Source of the DNA: an uncultured Verrucomicrobiota bacterium
GTDB taxonomy: Bacteria; Verrucomicrobiota; Verrucomicrobiia; Limisphaerales; UBA9464
Direction of reading: 5' to 3'
Assembly (NCBI GenBank): GCA_903821635.1
Contig: CAIJLV010000146.1
Span: 1-43,892 of the forward strand
Length of the DNA: 43,892 nucleotides
The notes under the pieces are model-generated. The model ran no database searches. It worked only from the letters and a program-made list of their open reading frames with translations, and had not been told where the DNA came from. Shown here in pieces: positions 8,614 to 18,553 of the stretch (positions are counted from its first letter, which is position 1; each line of letters begins with the position of its first letter). A program made the translations under genes and the position numbers.

Positions 8614-11600
8614 ATGTCACCTATCGAGTCTTCACGCGTCTTGTCGGCCAGTTGCTGGGGCAGCCGGTTTGGGCGAAACGGCAGCCGGCGGCGGTGGTGG
8701 ATTGCCGGGCTGGCTCTGGCCGGCCTGACCGGGCTGCTGCACGCCGCGGGGCCAGTCATCACGGAGTTTGTCGCCGCCAATGGCACGGGATTGCGCGACG
8801 CCGACGGCGAGTTCAGTGATTGGATCGAGGTTCACAACCCGGAAGCCACCGTGGCGTCGCTGGCCGGCTGGTTTCTGACCGACGACGCGCAGAATCCCAC
8901 GCAGTGGCAGCTCCCGGCGGTGACAGTTCCGGAGCATGGCTTCCTCGTGGTGTTCGCCTCGGGCAAAAACCGGGCGCCGGCCACGGGGGAACTGCACACG
9001 AACTTCAAGTTGAGCCGGGACGGCGGTTACCTAGCGTTGGTCCGCCCGGACGGGCATACCGTGGCGACGGAATTTACGCCGGCCTATCCCCGGCAGATCG
9101 CAGACGTTTCCTACGGCACGGCGATGGTGGCCCAAACCGACCGCCTGGTCGTCTCCAACGCGGTGGCCCGCCTGCATGTGCCGACTGATGACCGTTACGG
9201 CCAGGCCTGGCGGCAGCCGGGCTTCGACGATACGGCCTGGACTCCGTTGACCATGAGCCTCGGCTACAACCGTCCGCAGGCGGGCAGCCCCGAGCCGGTC
9301 GAACAGCCGCCTACGCTGGGCGACGTGACCCAGCCGGATGACCTGATCGTGCCCACATCTCTCAACTCGCCCGGCGGCGAGGACGTGCTCAAGGCCATCG
9401 ACAACAATCCGCAGACGAAATACCTAAACTTCGACAAGCTGAATGCCGGCCTGACCGTGACCCTCGGCGCGGGAAAGTCCGTAGTGACCGGCCTCCGGCT
9501 GACGTCGGCGAACGACGCGCCGGAGCGCGACCCCACCAGCTACGTGCTGGCCGGCTCCAACGACGGCCAGCCCTTCGTGGAAATCGCCCGGGGCTCGGTG
9601 CCGCAGTTCCTGAACCGCTTCACGGCCGTGTCGGTGAGCTTCACCAACTCCACGGCCTACCAGCATTACCGGCTCCTGTTTCCCACGGTGCGCAACGCGG
9701 CTTCGGCGGTCGCAGTGCAGATCGCCGAGATCGAGCTGCTCGGTTCGGTCGGCGGACCGGCGGAGGATTTTGCCAACCTGATCCGCACGGACCTCGAGTC
9801 CGTCCTGTATGGGAAGTCGGCGTCGGCTTTCGTGCGATTGCCGTTCACAGTGGCGGACGGTTTTGTCCCGGCCCGACTCACACTGCGGCTGCGGCATGAG
9901 GACGGGTTTGTGGCGTTCCTCAACGGCGTCGAGGTGGCCCGGGCGAACGCGCCGCAGAGCCTGGCGTTCAATTCGGCGGCGGTGACCAACCGGCTGCGCC
10001 TGGAAGCGGCGCGCGAGCAGCAGTTCAACCTGAGCGGCTTCGCGTCGCTGCTTCGCCCCGGGGCGAACGTGCTGGCGATTCAGGGGCTGAACAGCCGCGC
10101 CGACAGCCGTGACTTTCTGCTTTCGGCCCAGTTGGACAACACCCGCCTCAGCTTGGGCGAACGGGGTTACTTTGCCCCGCCGACGCCCGGCTCGGAAAAC
10201 GCGGCCGTCCCCGGCGGCCTGGTGGCGGAGGTCGGCGTCAGCAGCCCGCGCGGGTTCTATGCCGCGCCGATCAACGTCACGCTGACCTGTCCGACCGAGC
10301 TTGCGACCATTCGCTACACGACCAACGGCAGCCTGCCCAGCGCGGGCAACGGCCTCACGTATTCCGGCCCCATCCGCATCACCCAGACGACTGCCCTCCG
10401 CGCGGTCGCGCTCCGCCCGGACTGGCGGCCGTCACCGGTCGCGACCCACACCTACCTCTTCCTGGACGACGTCATCCGTCAGGACCGGGCGACAACGCTG
10501 GCGGCGGGCCTGCCCGCCAACTGGAACACGCAGCCGGCCGACTACGGGCTGGACCCCCGGGTCGTGGGGCAGAACGGAAAGGACAGCTTCGGCGGCAAAT
10601 ACACCCGCACCCTCAAGGCGGATCTCCAGACCCTGCCGACCCTCTCGCTCGTGACCGAGGCCAATGACCTGTTCGGTCCCCAAGGCATCTATGCGCTGCC
10701 GGAAAACCGCGGCTCCGCTTGGGAACGCGCCGTGTCAGTCGAGCTGATCTATCCCGACGGCACCAAGGGTTTTCAGGAGAACGCGGGCATCCGCATCCAA
10801 GGCGGCGCGTTCCGGCGGTTCGACCTGTCGCTGAAGAAGTCCTTCCGTGTGGTCTTCCGCGAGCGCTACGGCGCGACCACGCTGAAGTTTCCCCTGTTTG
10901 GCCAAGGGGCGGCGGACGAATTCGACAACTTCGTGCTCCGGGCCAATAGCAACGACGCTTGGCCCTACGGTGGCGGCAGCGCCGTTTACGTCCGCGATGC
11001 GTTCGCCATGGAAACGGCCCGGGCCATGGGCCTGATCGTCTCCCACAGCACGTTTGCGCACCTCTACATCAACGGCTTCTACTGGGGCCTCTACAACCAG
11101 GTGGAACGGCCGGACGCCGCCTTCTCCGCCCACTACCGCGGGGGCGACAAGGATAACTGGGATTCCATCAACCAAGACTCAGCGCCCGACGGCAACTACG
11201 ACGCTTGGAACCGCCTGAACACGCTGCTCAATCAAGACCTGAGCCAGAACGCGAACTTCCAACGCTTACAGGGCAACAATCCCGACGGCACCCGCAATCC
11301 CGCCTATGAGGACCTGCTCGATGTGGCCGACATGATCGACTACATGATCCTCAACCTCTACGTCGGCAACACCGACTGGCCGGGGCGCAACTGGTGGGCC
11401 GGCCGGGACCGCGACAACGGGGATGGGTTTCACTTCTACCCGTGGGATACGGAAACCGCGCTCGGCCTCTCCGGCTTGGAGGCCAACGTCACGGGCGTCA
11501 ATTCCGCTGCCGCCCGCCCCTACGCCGCCGCCCGCGCCAACGCCGGCTTCCGACTCAGCTTCGCTGACCGCGTCCACCGGCACTTCTTCAACGGCGGCCC

Positions 11601-12837
11601 GCTCTACGTAAATCCCGCCCGCACCGCGTGGGATCCAGCGCAGCCCGAAAACAACCGGCCCGCCGCCCGCTTCGCCGCGCTGGCCGAATCGGTCAACCGC
11701 GGCATCGTGGGTGAATCCGCCCGCTGGGGTGATCAACTGCGCACGACGCCCTTCACTCGCGATGAGCACTGGCTGCGCGAGCGGAACAATCTCATCACGA
11801 ATTATTTTCCGCGCCGTTCCGCCATCGTGCTGGAACAACTGCGCACCGCCGGCCTCTACCCGCGCACCGTCGCCCCGGTGATGAACCGGCACGGCGGACC
11901 CGTGGACCCCGGCTTCCAACTCACGCTCAGCGCCCCCAAAGGCCTCATCTATTACACGACCGACGGCACGGATCCGCGGACGCCAGGCAGCCGCCAGTTC
12001 ACCGGTGCGATCACCCTGAATGATCTGACCACCGTGAAAGCCCGGGTGCTGAACGCCACGGAATGGAGTGCCCTCGAGGAAGCCACCTTTGTGGTCGGCG
12101 CCCCCGACCTCGTCCTCACCGAGTTAAATTATCACCCCACCGACCCGACCGCCGCCGAATACGCCGCCGGCTTTGACAACGCCGACAGCTTTGAATTCGT
12201 CGAACTGTTCAATCGCGGCACCGCCACCGCCGACCTCACCGGCGTGCGCTTCGTGAACGGCGTGGAATTTGATTTCACCGGCTCGGCCGTGACCCGCTTG
12301 GCCGCTGGCGCCTACGTGTTGGTAGTGAAAAATCGCGCGGCCTTCGCACGCCGCCACGGCGCCGGACTGCCCGTCGCGGGAGAATTCACCGGCCGCTTCA
12401 ACAACGCCGGCGAAACCGTCGAACTCGTCCGGGCCGACGGCAGCCCGATCCTTACCTTCACCTACGGCACGCTTTCCCCTTGGCCCCCGGCGGCGGATGG
12501 CGCGGGCCCGTCGCTGGAGGTCATCAACCCCAAGGGAAACCTCAACCTACCCAGCAACTGGCGGGCAAGCACGGCGGCCGGCGGTTCTCCCGCGGTCGCC
12601 AACCCACCGCCCCCCCTGCGGTTAGAAGCTACCGCGGGGGAAGCCGGCCCCCTGCGCGTGCGGTTCGACGGCCAAGCCAATCTCGGCTACACGGTGCTCG
12701 TCCGCGCCAGCCTCGGGGCGGAGGACTGGCAGGTGTTTCAACAAGGGGCGCCGCTCGCCGCGGATCAACGGGTGGAAATCGCCATTCCGCTACCACCGGA
12801 CACAGGCGTCCGCTTCTTCCAAGTCACGGTTCCCTGA
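8614..12837 (+). CDS. Exported CotH-kinase / lamin-tail-domain protein
   Basis: A 1407-residue exported protein. After a signal segment (about residues 24-46, 'RRRWWIAGLALAGLTGLLHA') come a lamin-tail domain (about 48-150), a discoidin-like stretch (about 240-390), and a chitobiase/HEX C-terminal-type domain (about 545-620). The CotH kinase-like core follows (about 690-1040, with 'GIRIQGGAFRRFDLSLKKSF' and later 'YPWDTETALG'). A second HEX-type domain (about 1085-1160) and a second lamin-tail domain (about 1160-1290) complete it. CotH proteins are atypical kinases; in Bacillus CotH phosphorylates spore-coat proteins. In Verrucomicrobia and Planctomycetes such large multidomain versions are common and of unknown target. 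ATG 8614 is preferred over TTG 8578 because of the upstream GAGAGG. No C-terminal sorting signal is visible. Confidence 0.92.
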   Translation: MSPIESSRVLSASCWGSRFGRNGSRRRWWIAGLALAGLTGLLHAAGPVITEFVAANGTGLRDADGEFSDWIEVHNPEATVASLAGWFLTDDAQNPTQWQLPAVTVPEHGFLVVFASGKNRAPATGELHTNFKLSRDGGYLALVRPDGHTVATEFTPAYPRQIADVSYGTAMVAQTDRLVVSNAVARLHVPTDDRYGQAWRQPGFDDTAWTPLTMSLGYNRPQAGSPEPVEQPPTLGDVTQPDDLIVPTSLNSPGGEDVLKAIDNNPQTKYLNFDKLNAGLTVTLGAGKSVVTGLRLTSANDAPERDPTSYVLAGSNDGQPFVEIARGSVPQFLNRFTAVSVSFTNSTAYQHYRLLFPTVRNAASAVAVQIAEIELLGSVGGPAEDFANLIRTDLESVLYGKSASAFVRLPFTVADGFVPARLTLRLRHEDGFVAFLNGVEVARANAPQSLAFNSAAVTNRLRLEAAREQQFNLSGFASLLRPGANVLAIQGLNSRADSRDFLLSAQLDNTRLSLGERGYFAPPTPGSENAAVPGGLVAEVGVSSPRGFYAAPINVTLTCPTELATIRYTTNGSLPSAGNGLTYSGPIRITQTTALRAVALRPDWRPSPVATHTYLFLDDVIRQDRATTLAAGLPANWNTQPADYGLDPRVVGQNGKDSFGGKYTRTLKADLQTLPTLSLVTEANDLFGPQGIYALPENRGSAWERAVSVELIYPDGTKGFQENAGIRIQGGAFRRFDLSLKKSFRVVFRERYGATTLKFPLFGQGAADEFDNFVLRANSNDAWPYGGGSAVYVRDAFAMETARAMGLIVSHSTFAHLYINGFYWGLYNQVERPDAAFSAHYRGGDKDNWDSINQDSAPDGNYDAWNRLNTLLNQDLSQNANFQRLQGNNPDGTRNPAYEDLLDVADMIDYMILNLYVGNTDWPGRNWWAGRDRDNGDGFHFYPWDTETALGLSGLEANVTGVNSAAARPYAAARANAGFRLSFADRVHRHFFNGGPLYVNPARTAWDPAQPENNRPAARFAALAESVNRGIVGESARWGDQLRTTPFTRDEHWLRERNNLITNYFPRRSAIVLEQLRTAGLYPRTVAPVMNRHGGPVDPGFQLTLSAPKGLIYYTTDGTDPRTPGSRQFTGAITLNDLTTVKARVLNATEWSALEEATFVVGAPDLVLTELNYHPTDPTAAEYAAGFDNADSFEFVELFNRGTATADLTGVRFVNGVEFDFTGSAVTRLAAGAYVLVVKNRAAFARRHGAGLPVAGEFTGRFNNAGETVELVRADGSPILTFTYGTLSPWPPAADGAGPSLEVINPKGNLNLPSNWRASTAAGGSPAVANPPPPLRLEATAGEAGPLRVRFDGQANLGYTVLVRASLGAEDWQVFQQGAPLAADQRVEIAIPLPPDTGVRFFQVTVP

Positions 12838-12856
12838 CCGGGGTAATCCAACCCTC

Positions 12857-13900
12857 TCACCGCTTCGTGCCCACCAGCGCGCCGCAATGCACGTGGGTGG
12901 GCACGATTGCACCCGGCTCAAGCCCGGCTTCAGTCAACCAGCCGCGATATTCGGCGGCGCTGTAGGCCCGACCTTCGGTGAGCGCAAACAGCGCGGCGGA
13001 ATACAGGGCAATGGGCAGGGGGCCGCCGAGGTCGTCGTCGAGAAAAACGTCGTGAATCACCAAGCGCCCGCCCGGGGGCAAGAGCGCGGCGGCGCGTTGC
13101 ACGAGCACCCGGCATTCCGACACGTCCCAGTCGTGGAGCACGTTGGAGAGCAGGACGACGTCAGCCGCTGGCAGCGGCGCCGCAAACATGTCGCCCGGCA
13201 CCAAGGCCAACCGGTCACCCACGCCCGCCGCGACCGCAAATTCGGCGGCGACCTTCAGCACCTCCGGTCGGTCGAGCACGGTGGCCCGCAGTTCCGGATT
13301 CGCCTGGAGCAACGCCAGCGCATACACGCCCGTGCCGCCCCCTAGGTCGAGCAGGTGCCGGCCGCCGGGCAGCGGCACGTTTTGAGCGAGCAGGGGCGCG
13401 ACATTTTTCGCGCGGCCGGCCAAGGCAAGCGTCAGGTGGCGCGCACTGGCTTCGCGTTCCATCGCCGATTCGAGCCCTGCACGGTAGATGAAAGCGGCGC
13501 CTTCGTCGGCTGACTTGGCCCCCGCGGGTTGGTTGGTGCGCAACCGCTCGACCAGCGCCAACACCCCGGACGCTGCGCCGGCCAAGCCGCAGTAATCACC
13601 CACGTAGAATTGCCCGTCCGGCAGCAGGTGTTCCCGGGCCATGGGCGTCAGCGCCAGCCGGCCCGTGGCCTCCAAAGTCAGCGTGCCCATGGCGCGCAGC
13701 GCGGTGAACAGCACGTTGCCGGCGCGGGTGGCCAACCCGAGCTCGCCACCGAGGTCAGCGGCCGTTTTCGGCGCGTCCGCCAGCCGGGCAAAGACGCCGA
13801 AATGGGCCACCGCGGCGACGAGCAATTCGGTCGCGTAGCTGCCCCGAAAGAGTTCAAACAAGGGCGTTGGGTCCGTGGCGGGACGGGTGGTGAAATCCAT
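12857..13900 (-). CDS. SAM-dependent O-methyltransferase (acetylserotonin/hydroxyneurosporene type)
   Basis: A 347-residue class I methyltransferase of the dimeric O-methyltransferase family. An N-terminal winged-helix dimerisation part (about residues 10-95, 'LFELFRGSYATELLVAAVA') precedes the Rossmann domain. SAM-binding motif I is LLDLGGGTGVY at 183-193. The SNVLHDWD segment (252-259) supplies His256, the position of the catalytic base in plant-type and carotenoid O-methyltransferases. Substrate cannot be told from sequence; small phenols, quinones and carotenoids are typical. ATG 13900 is preferred to an in-frame TTG at 13936. It lies 72 bases downstream of the DoxX gene on the same strand and converges with the CotH gene, 19 bases apart. 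Confidence 0.9.
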   Translation of the reverse strand: MDFTTRPATDPTPLFELFRGSYATELLVAAVAHFGVFARLADAPKTAADLGGELGLATRAGNVLFTALRAMGTLTLEATGRLALTPMAREHLLPDGQFYVGDYCGLAGAASGVLALVERLRTNQPAGAKSADEGAAFIYRAGLESAMEREASARHLTLALAGRAKNVAPLLAQNVPLPGGRHLLDLGGGTGVYALALLQANPELRATVLDRPEVLKVAAEFAVAAGVGDRLALVPGDMFAAPLPAADVVLLSNVLHDWDVSECRVLVQRAAALLPPGGRLVIHDVFLDDDLGGPLPIALYSAALFALTEGRAYSAAEYRGWLTEAGLEPGAIVPTHVHCGALVGTKR

Positions 13901-13972
13901 GCGCCGAAGCGTGCGGGGCGGCGGCTTGAATTCCAAGCGCCGGTGCGCCGCCAGTTCAAGGGGATTGGCCGC

Positions 13973-14431
13973 TTACTTCTCCCGTGGTTTGGAGGGTTTG
14001 GGAGCGGAACCCTTCGAGCCGCCACCCTTGCCTTCGAGCGCGAATTTTCCCGGCCCCGCGACGAGCACCGCGACAAACCCGGCGAAGTAGAGGAAAGCCA
14101 TTTCCCCCTCAGAGAATCGGCCCTTGTGAATGATGAAGAACGCGACGCCCATCGCGATGGCCAGTCCCGCCGCCGCAAAACGGGTCATAAAACCGAGCAC
14201 GAGCAGGACGGCACACGCCACTTCCGCAAAAACGATCAGCCCCGCACTGGCTCGACTGCCAAGGTGCAGCGGGTCGGGAAATCCGGCGGCGAGACTGGAG
14301 AATTTCATCAGCTTGTCCCGCCCGTGGAGCCAGAGCATCGACAAACCCAGGGCGGCGCGGAGCAGGAACAGTCCAAAATCCTGACTCTGGGGCAGGAATT
14401 CGAGATTAAGGAAGGTGCGGAGTGATTTCAT
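13973..14431 (-). CDS. DoxX family membrane protein
   Basis: A 152-residue DoxX-like membrane protein with four predicted helices at about residues 20-38, 62-82, 85-103 and 111-127. The family signature 'GLFLLRAALGLSMLWLHGRDKL' opens the first helix, and 'VFAEVACAVLLVLGFMTR' forms the second. The tail after residue 128 is a Lys/Ser/Pro-rich cytoplasmic extension. DoxX proteins are small integral membrane proteins linked in several bacteria to redox stress or quinone-related functions, but the role is not settled. It is upstream of the O-methyltransferase and probably co-transcribed with it. The promoter would lie in the 248-base divergent region shared with the M16 peptidase. Confidence 0.88.
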   Translation of the reverse strand: MKSLRTFLNLEFLPQSQDFGLFLLRAALGLSMLWLHGRDKLMKFSSLAAGFPDPLHLGSRASAGLIVFAEVACAVLLVLGFMTRFAAAGLAIAMGVAFFIIHKGRFSEGEMAFLYFAGFVAVLVAGPGKFALEGKGGGSKGSAPKPSKPREK

Positions 14432-14508
14432 GGGGACAAACTTCGGACGCCAACATTCGGGGGCAACCGGACTGGAAAAGCAAACTGAGGTTTAGTTGCG
14501 ACCCGGAT

Positions 14509-14533
14509 CGCGCCGCGTGCCGGCGCGTTTTTT
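14509..14533 (+). terminator. Intrinsic terminator without an upstream gene
   Basis: A 7-bp perfect GC stem, CGCGCCG (14509-14515) and CGGCGCG (14521-14527), with a 5-base loop is followed directly by six T (14528-14533). It is a textbook Rho-independent terminator on the plus strand. However, the gene to its left (DoxX) is on the minus strand and the M16 gene starts 147 bases further on. It could end a short leader transcript or small RNA, or stop antisense transcription into this region. Confidence 0.72.
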
Positions 14534-14593
14534 ACGCCCTCAGGCCACCTTGGAAAAATTGATAGCGAGCCGGCAGCAACAGGGGGTTGGGTT

Positions 14594-14658
14594 GCGCCCG
14601 GGAATCGGTGAGTCGGAGCTCGGGCCGCCTTTACGCTTTTGAGCGCGCCCGGGAATCG
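14594..14658 (+). repeat. Pair of 14-base direct repeats upstream of the M16 peptidase
   Basis: GCGCCCGGGAATCG occurs exactly at 14594-14607 and again at 14645-14658, 51 bases apart, ending 22 bases before the M16 start codon at 14680. The core CCCGGG is palindromic. The spacing is close to five helical turns, which would suit a regulator site, but it could equally be chance or a small duplication. Confidence 0.5.
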
Positions 14659-14679
14659 CTACTTTGCGGGCACCAACAA

Positions 14680-17256
14680 ATGACGTCCGCCAGTAATGAT
14701 CGCAGTGATTCCGCCGCTGCTGCCACTCCCGCCATCCCCTCCCTGCCGCCGGGAGTGAAATTGTTCACGCTCGAAAACGGCCTGCAAGTCATCCTCCGGG
14801 AAGATCACAGCGCGCCGGTGGTCAGCGCACAGGCGTGGTGCCGGGCGGGCAGCATCGACGAGGGCGCTTGGTTGGGCGCGGGGCTGTCACATGTGCTGGA
14901 GCACATGCTGTTCAAGGGCACGGCGACCCGGGCCGGGGCGGAGATCGACCAAGCCGTGCAGGCGGCGGGCGGTTACATGAACGCCTACACCTCGTTCGAC
15001 CGCACCGTTTACCACATCAACACGCCGAACACCGGGGCGCAGGTGGCCGTGGACATCCTCTGCGACATCATGCAGCACGCCACCCTGCCAGCCGACGAAC
15101 TAGTCAAAGAACTCGACGTCATCCGGCGCGAAATGGACATGGGCAACGATGATCCGGGTCGTCGGGCCAGCCGTCGACTCTTCGAAGTGGCTTACACCCG
15201 CAGCCCGTATCGGTTTCCGATCATCGGCCTGCCGGACATTTTCAATCGACTCACCCGCGACCAAATCGCCGGCTACTACGCGGAGAAATACGCGCCGAAC
15301 AATTCGTTCTTCGTCGTCGTAGGCGACTTCAGATCCGAAGAAATCCTGACGCAAATCAAGACGGCTTACGCCGACAACAAAGCCCGCCCCCTGCCCGCGC
15401 ACGTGCTGCCGCCGGAGCCGCGTCCGCCGGGGGCCCGGGAGGTGGTCGAAGAGTCACCGATCGAACTGGGCCACTTCCACGTCGCTTGGCAGGGCCCCGC
15501 CGTGCAACACGCCGATACCCCGGCACTGGACGTCCTCGCCACCTTGCTCGGCTCGGGCCGGAGCTCGCGCCTCTACCAAGCCGTGCGGGAAAAGGCCGCC
15601 CTCGCCCACTCCGTGAGCGCGTGGATCTATACGCCGGGCCAGACCGGCCTGTTTGGTCTCAGTGGCGTGTGTGATGGCGACAAATTTGCCGCGGCACACG
15701 ACGCGATGCTGGCCGAGGTCGAGCGCTTGAAAACCGAACGGGTCTCGTCGGCGGAACTGGCGAAAGCGGTGAAACAATTCACGGCGGGCACCCTCGCGAC
15801 GCGCAAGACCATGGAAGGGCAGGCTCAAGATCTGGGGGGCAATTGGATGCTCGTCCATGATTTGAACTTTTCGGAACGTTACCTCGCCGCCGTGCGCCGC
15901 CTGACTCCCGAGGATCTTCGCCGGGTCGCCAACGAATATCTCAGCGAAACGGGCCGAACTACCTTTGCGCTGCTACCCACGGGCACGGCCCCCAAGACGG
16001 TCGTCACCATCGAGACGCTGGCGGACCATCCGGTGCAGAAATTTGAACTGCCGAACGGACTCCGTCTGCTTGTGAAGGAGGACCATCGCCTGCCGTTCGT
16101 CGACTTCCGGTTGGCCTTCAATGGCGGTCTGCTGGCGGAGACGACGCGCAACACGGGCATCACGTCGCTGCTGTCCCGCATGCTCGTCAAGGGCACGCCC
16201 ACCCGGACGGCCGAGCAGATCGCGACCGAGATCGAAAGTTTGGGCGGCAGCTTGGAGCCCTATGCCGGCAACCACAGTTTCGGCCTCAATGCCGAGGTGA
16301 TGCGCGACGATTTCGAGGCTGGCCTGCAACTGTTTGTCGACGTGCTGCTGCGGCCCACGTTCCCGGCGGAATCGTTTGAACGCGAACGCCAGGTCCAACT
16401 GGCCGGCCTCCGGGGGCAGCGCGACCAGTTGCTGCAATGCGCCTTCAAGGCGATGCGACGCGGCCTGTTCGGCGAAAACGGCTACGGTTTGGATGCCCTC
16501 GGCACCGAGGAAGTGCTCCGCCGACTTTCGCCCACGGATCTGCGCTCGTTTCACCACCAATTCGTCGTGCCCAACAACGGGGTCTTGGCGATCTTCGGCG
16601 ACGTCCATGCTGAGGCTGTGCGCGGGGCCTTGGAGGCGGCGCTGGCGAACTGGCAGCCCGGCCAACTCTTTGGCGCGCTGAAAACGCAGCCGGTGCAGAT
16701 CCAAAACCGCTTCGACGAAGCGCGGGACAAGGAGCAGGCGGTCGTCGCCCTGGGATTCCCCGGCACCACCTTTGCCGCGCCGGACCGTTACGCGCTGGAG
16801 CTGATCCAGGAGGCCTGTTCAGACATGGGTTCGCGCCTCTTTTTGCGGATTCGCGATGAACTCGGCCTCGCCTACTACGTGAGCGCGACCAATTTTCTCG
16901 GCCGCACGCCGGGTTACTTTGCGTTCTACTGCGGCACCGCCCCGGAGAAGGCAGATTTGGTGGAACGGGAACTCCGGGGCCAAGCGGCGGCGTTGGCCCG
17001 GGATGGCCTCACCGCAGAGGAGTTGACCCGCGCGAAGGCCAAGCTCGTCGGCCAGAGGAAGATCGCCCGGCAGGAACTCGGTAGCTTTGCGCTGACCAGC
17101 GCACTCGACGAACTCTACGGTCTCGGGTTTGCCCACGCGCAAGCCGAGGACCTGAGCTACGAAGCAGTGACCCTCGACGACATCCGCACCGTCGCGGCGA
17201 AATACCTGAGCAGCGAGGCGGCCGTCATCTCGATTATCCGCGGCAAGGTCGATTAA
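14680..17256 (+). CDS. M16 family zinc metallopeptidase (two-domain, PqqL/pitrilysin type)
   Basis: An 858-residue protein containing two M16 halves in one chain. The first half is active: the inverted zinc motif HVLEH gives His71, Glu74 and His75, and Glu151 in ELDVIRREMDM lies 76 residues on, the normal spacing of the third ligand. The second half starts near residue 445 ('FELPNGLRLLVKEDH'). At the equivalent position it reads LLSRML without the histidines, so it is the usual non-catalytic partner that closes the substrate chamber. No signal peptide is visible at this start. M16 enzymes degrade short peptides. ATG 14680 is chosen because the upstream extension to 14587 is not family-like. 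It is followed after 131 bases by the Tat-exported protein. Confidence 0.93.
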   Translation: MTSASNDRSDSAAAATPAIPSLPPGVKLFTLENGLQVILREDHSAPVVSAQAWCRAGSIDEGAWLGAGLSHVLEHMLFKGTATRAGAEIDQAVQAAGGYMNAYTSFDRTVYHINTPNTGAQVAVDILCDIMQHATLPADELVKELDVIRREMDMGNDDPGRRASRRLFEVAYTRSPYRFPIIGLPDIFNRLTRDQIAGYYAEKYAPNNSFFVVVGDFRSEEILTQIKTAYADNKARPLPAHVLPPEPRPPGAREVVEESPIELGHFHVAWQGPAVQHADTPALDVLATLLGSGRSSRLYQAVREKAALAHSVSAWIYTPGQTGLFGLSGVCDGDKFAAAHDAMLAEVERLKTERVSSAELAKAVKQFTAGTLATRKTMEGQAQDLGGNWMLVHDLNFSERYLAAVRRLTPEDLRRVANEYLSETGRTTFALLPTGTAPKTVVTIETLADHPVQKFELPNGLRLLVKEDHRLPFVDFRLAFNGGLLAETTRNTGITSLLSRMLVKGTPTRTAEQIATEIESLGGSLEPYAGNHSFGLNAEVMRDDFEAGLQLFVDVLLRPTFPAESFERERQVQLAGLRGQRDQLLQCAFKAMRRGLFGENGYGLDALGTEEVLRRLSPTDLRSFHHQFVVPNNGVLAIFGDVHAEAVRGALEAALANWQPGQLFGALKTQPVQIQNRFDEARDKEQAVVALGFPGTTFAAPDRYALELIQEACSDMGSRLFLRIRDELGLAYYVSATNFLGRTPGYFAFYCGTAPEKADLVERELRGQAAALARDGLTAEELTRAKAKLVGQRKIARQELGSFALTSALDELYGLGFAHAQAEDLSYEAVTLDDIRTVAAKYLSSEAAVISIIRGKVD

Positions 17257-17387
17257 AGCCGCTCGATCGCAGGCCGGGCGGGCGGGTTTTCGCCGTCGCG
17301 CCGGCCGATCAATGTGCGCCGGTCGGCCCTGCGCCGCACGCTTGCGGGGCACCTGCGCCCGTGCGACAAAGCGGGCGAACTTTTCCT

Positions 17388-18461
17388 ATGAACCGTCGCG
17401 ACTTCCTTGCCACCGCCACGCTCGCCGCCGCCGGACTGGCCGCCACCACTCTGCCCGCCCAAGCCGCCGCGCCGCTGCTGGACCGCACCGGCCAACGCAT
17501 CAAGCTCGGGATGGATAACTTCGCCGTGCGGGCGCTCGGCTTAAAAGGGCGGGCCTTGGTGGATTACGCGGCCAACTTGAAACTCGACACGCTGTTCATC
17601 ACGGATCTGCCGGCGCTCGGTTCGCTGGAACTGACCGCCGCCGCCGACCTGCGCGCTTATGCCCGCGACAAGGGGATCGAACTACTGCTCGGCTCGTGGA
17701 GCATCTGTCCGACTTCGGTGAAGTTTAATCGCACCTGGGGCACCGCCGAGGAACACCTCGCGCTGGGGCTGCGTTTGGCCAAGGCCTTGGGTTCACCCGT
17801 TTTCCGCGTGGTCCTCGGAGCCCGGGAAGATCGCAAGACGCCGGGCGGCATTGAGGCGCGCATCGAGGACACGATCAAGGTGCTGAAGTCGCAGCGCAGT
17901 CTGGCGCAGGATTCCGGGGTGAAGGTGGCCATCGAAAACCATGCCGGGGACCTGACCGCCACGGAACTCGTCTCCCTGATCGCCGGGGCAGGCCAAGATT
18001 GGGTCGGCGCCAACATGGACAATGGCAACGCCGTCTGGACCTTGGAAGACCCGCTGGACTCCCTCGAAAAGTTGGGGCCTTACGCGTTGACCACCAGCCT
18101 ACGGGATTCGGCGATCTGGGAAACCCCTAAGGGCGCCTCAGTTCAGTGGACTGCCTTCGGCGAGGGGGGCTGCGTGGACTTGAAGGCTTACTTTGCCCGC
18201 TTCGCCCAACTTTGTCCGGGAGTGGCGGTGAACGTGGAGACGATCGGCGGCTTTGCGATTGAGTTTCCTTACTTGGAAGCCGGCTTCTGGGAGGCCTTTC
18301 CGAAGAAGCCCGCCGCGGAGTTTGCCAAGTTCCTCGCCCTCGCCAAACGGGGCAAACCGGTGCCCAAGGAAAGCCTCTCCGACCGCGAACGACAGGAGGG
18401 TGAACTGACCCGAAGTCTCCGCTACCTGCGGGAAGAAATCGGTCTAGGCTTAAAAAGCTGA
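17388..18461 (+). CDS. Tat-exported sugar phosphate isomerase/epimerase-like TIM-barrel protein
   Basis: A 357-residue protein. The N-terminus is a clear twin-arginine signal, [19 protein letters not shown], with cleavage likely after AQA near residue 26. The mature part is an AP-endonuclease-2/xylose-isomerase-like TIM barrel. It has strand motifs such as 'VAIENHAGD' carrying a probable metal-binding Glu, '[10 protein letters not shown]', and 'VNVETIGGF' with another acidic ligand. Exported members of this superfamily are abundant in Verrucomicrobia and Planctomycetes and are usually linked to carbohydrate metabolism; substrate is unknown. ATG 17388 is chosen over the in-frame start at 17361 because the Tat motif begins there. 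The gene ends 92 bases before the ATP-grasp gene. Confidence 0.88.
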   Translation: MNRRDFLATATLAAAGLAATTLPAQAAAPLLDRTGQRIKLGMDNFAVRALGLKGRALVDYAANLKLDTLFITDLPALGSLELTAAADLRAYARDKGIELLLGSWSICPTSVKFNRTWGTAEEHLALGLRLAKALGSPVFRVVLGAREDRKTPGGIEARIEDTIKVLKSQRSLAQDSGVKVAIENHAGDLTATELVSLIAGAGQDWVGANMDNGNAVWTLEDPLDSLEKLGPYALTTSLRDSAIWETPKGASVQWTAFGEGGCVDLKAYFARFAQLCPGVAVNVETIGGFAIEFPYLEAGFWEAFPKKPAAEFAKFLALAKRGKPVPKESLSDRERQEGELTRSLRYLREEIGLGLKS

Positions 18462-18553
18462 ATCATTCTCCCGGGAACCATGAGCGGTTTTCGGGTTTGA
18501 AACTGGGCTTTTTCCTTGCTGCAAAGGCCGTTGAAGTCGGCCCAATACGCGGT

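Noticed and set aside
13529..14425. 298-codon plus-strand frame over the methyltransferase and DoxX genes
   Set aside because: Spans two clear minus-strand genes and their spacer; Arg/Gln/Gly-rich nonsense-like composition.
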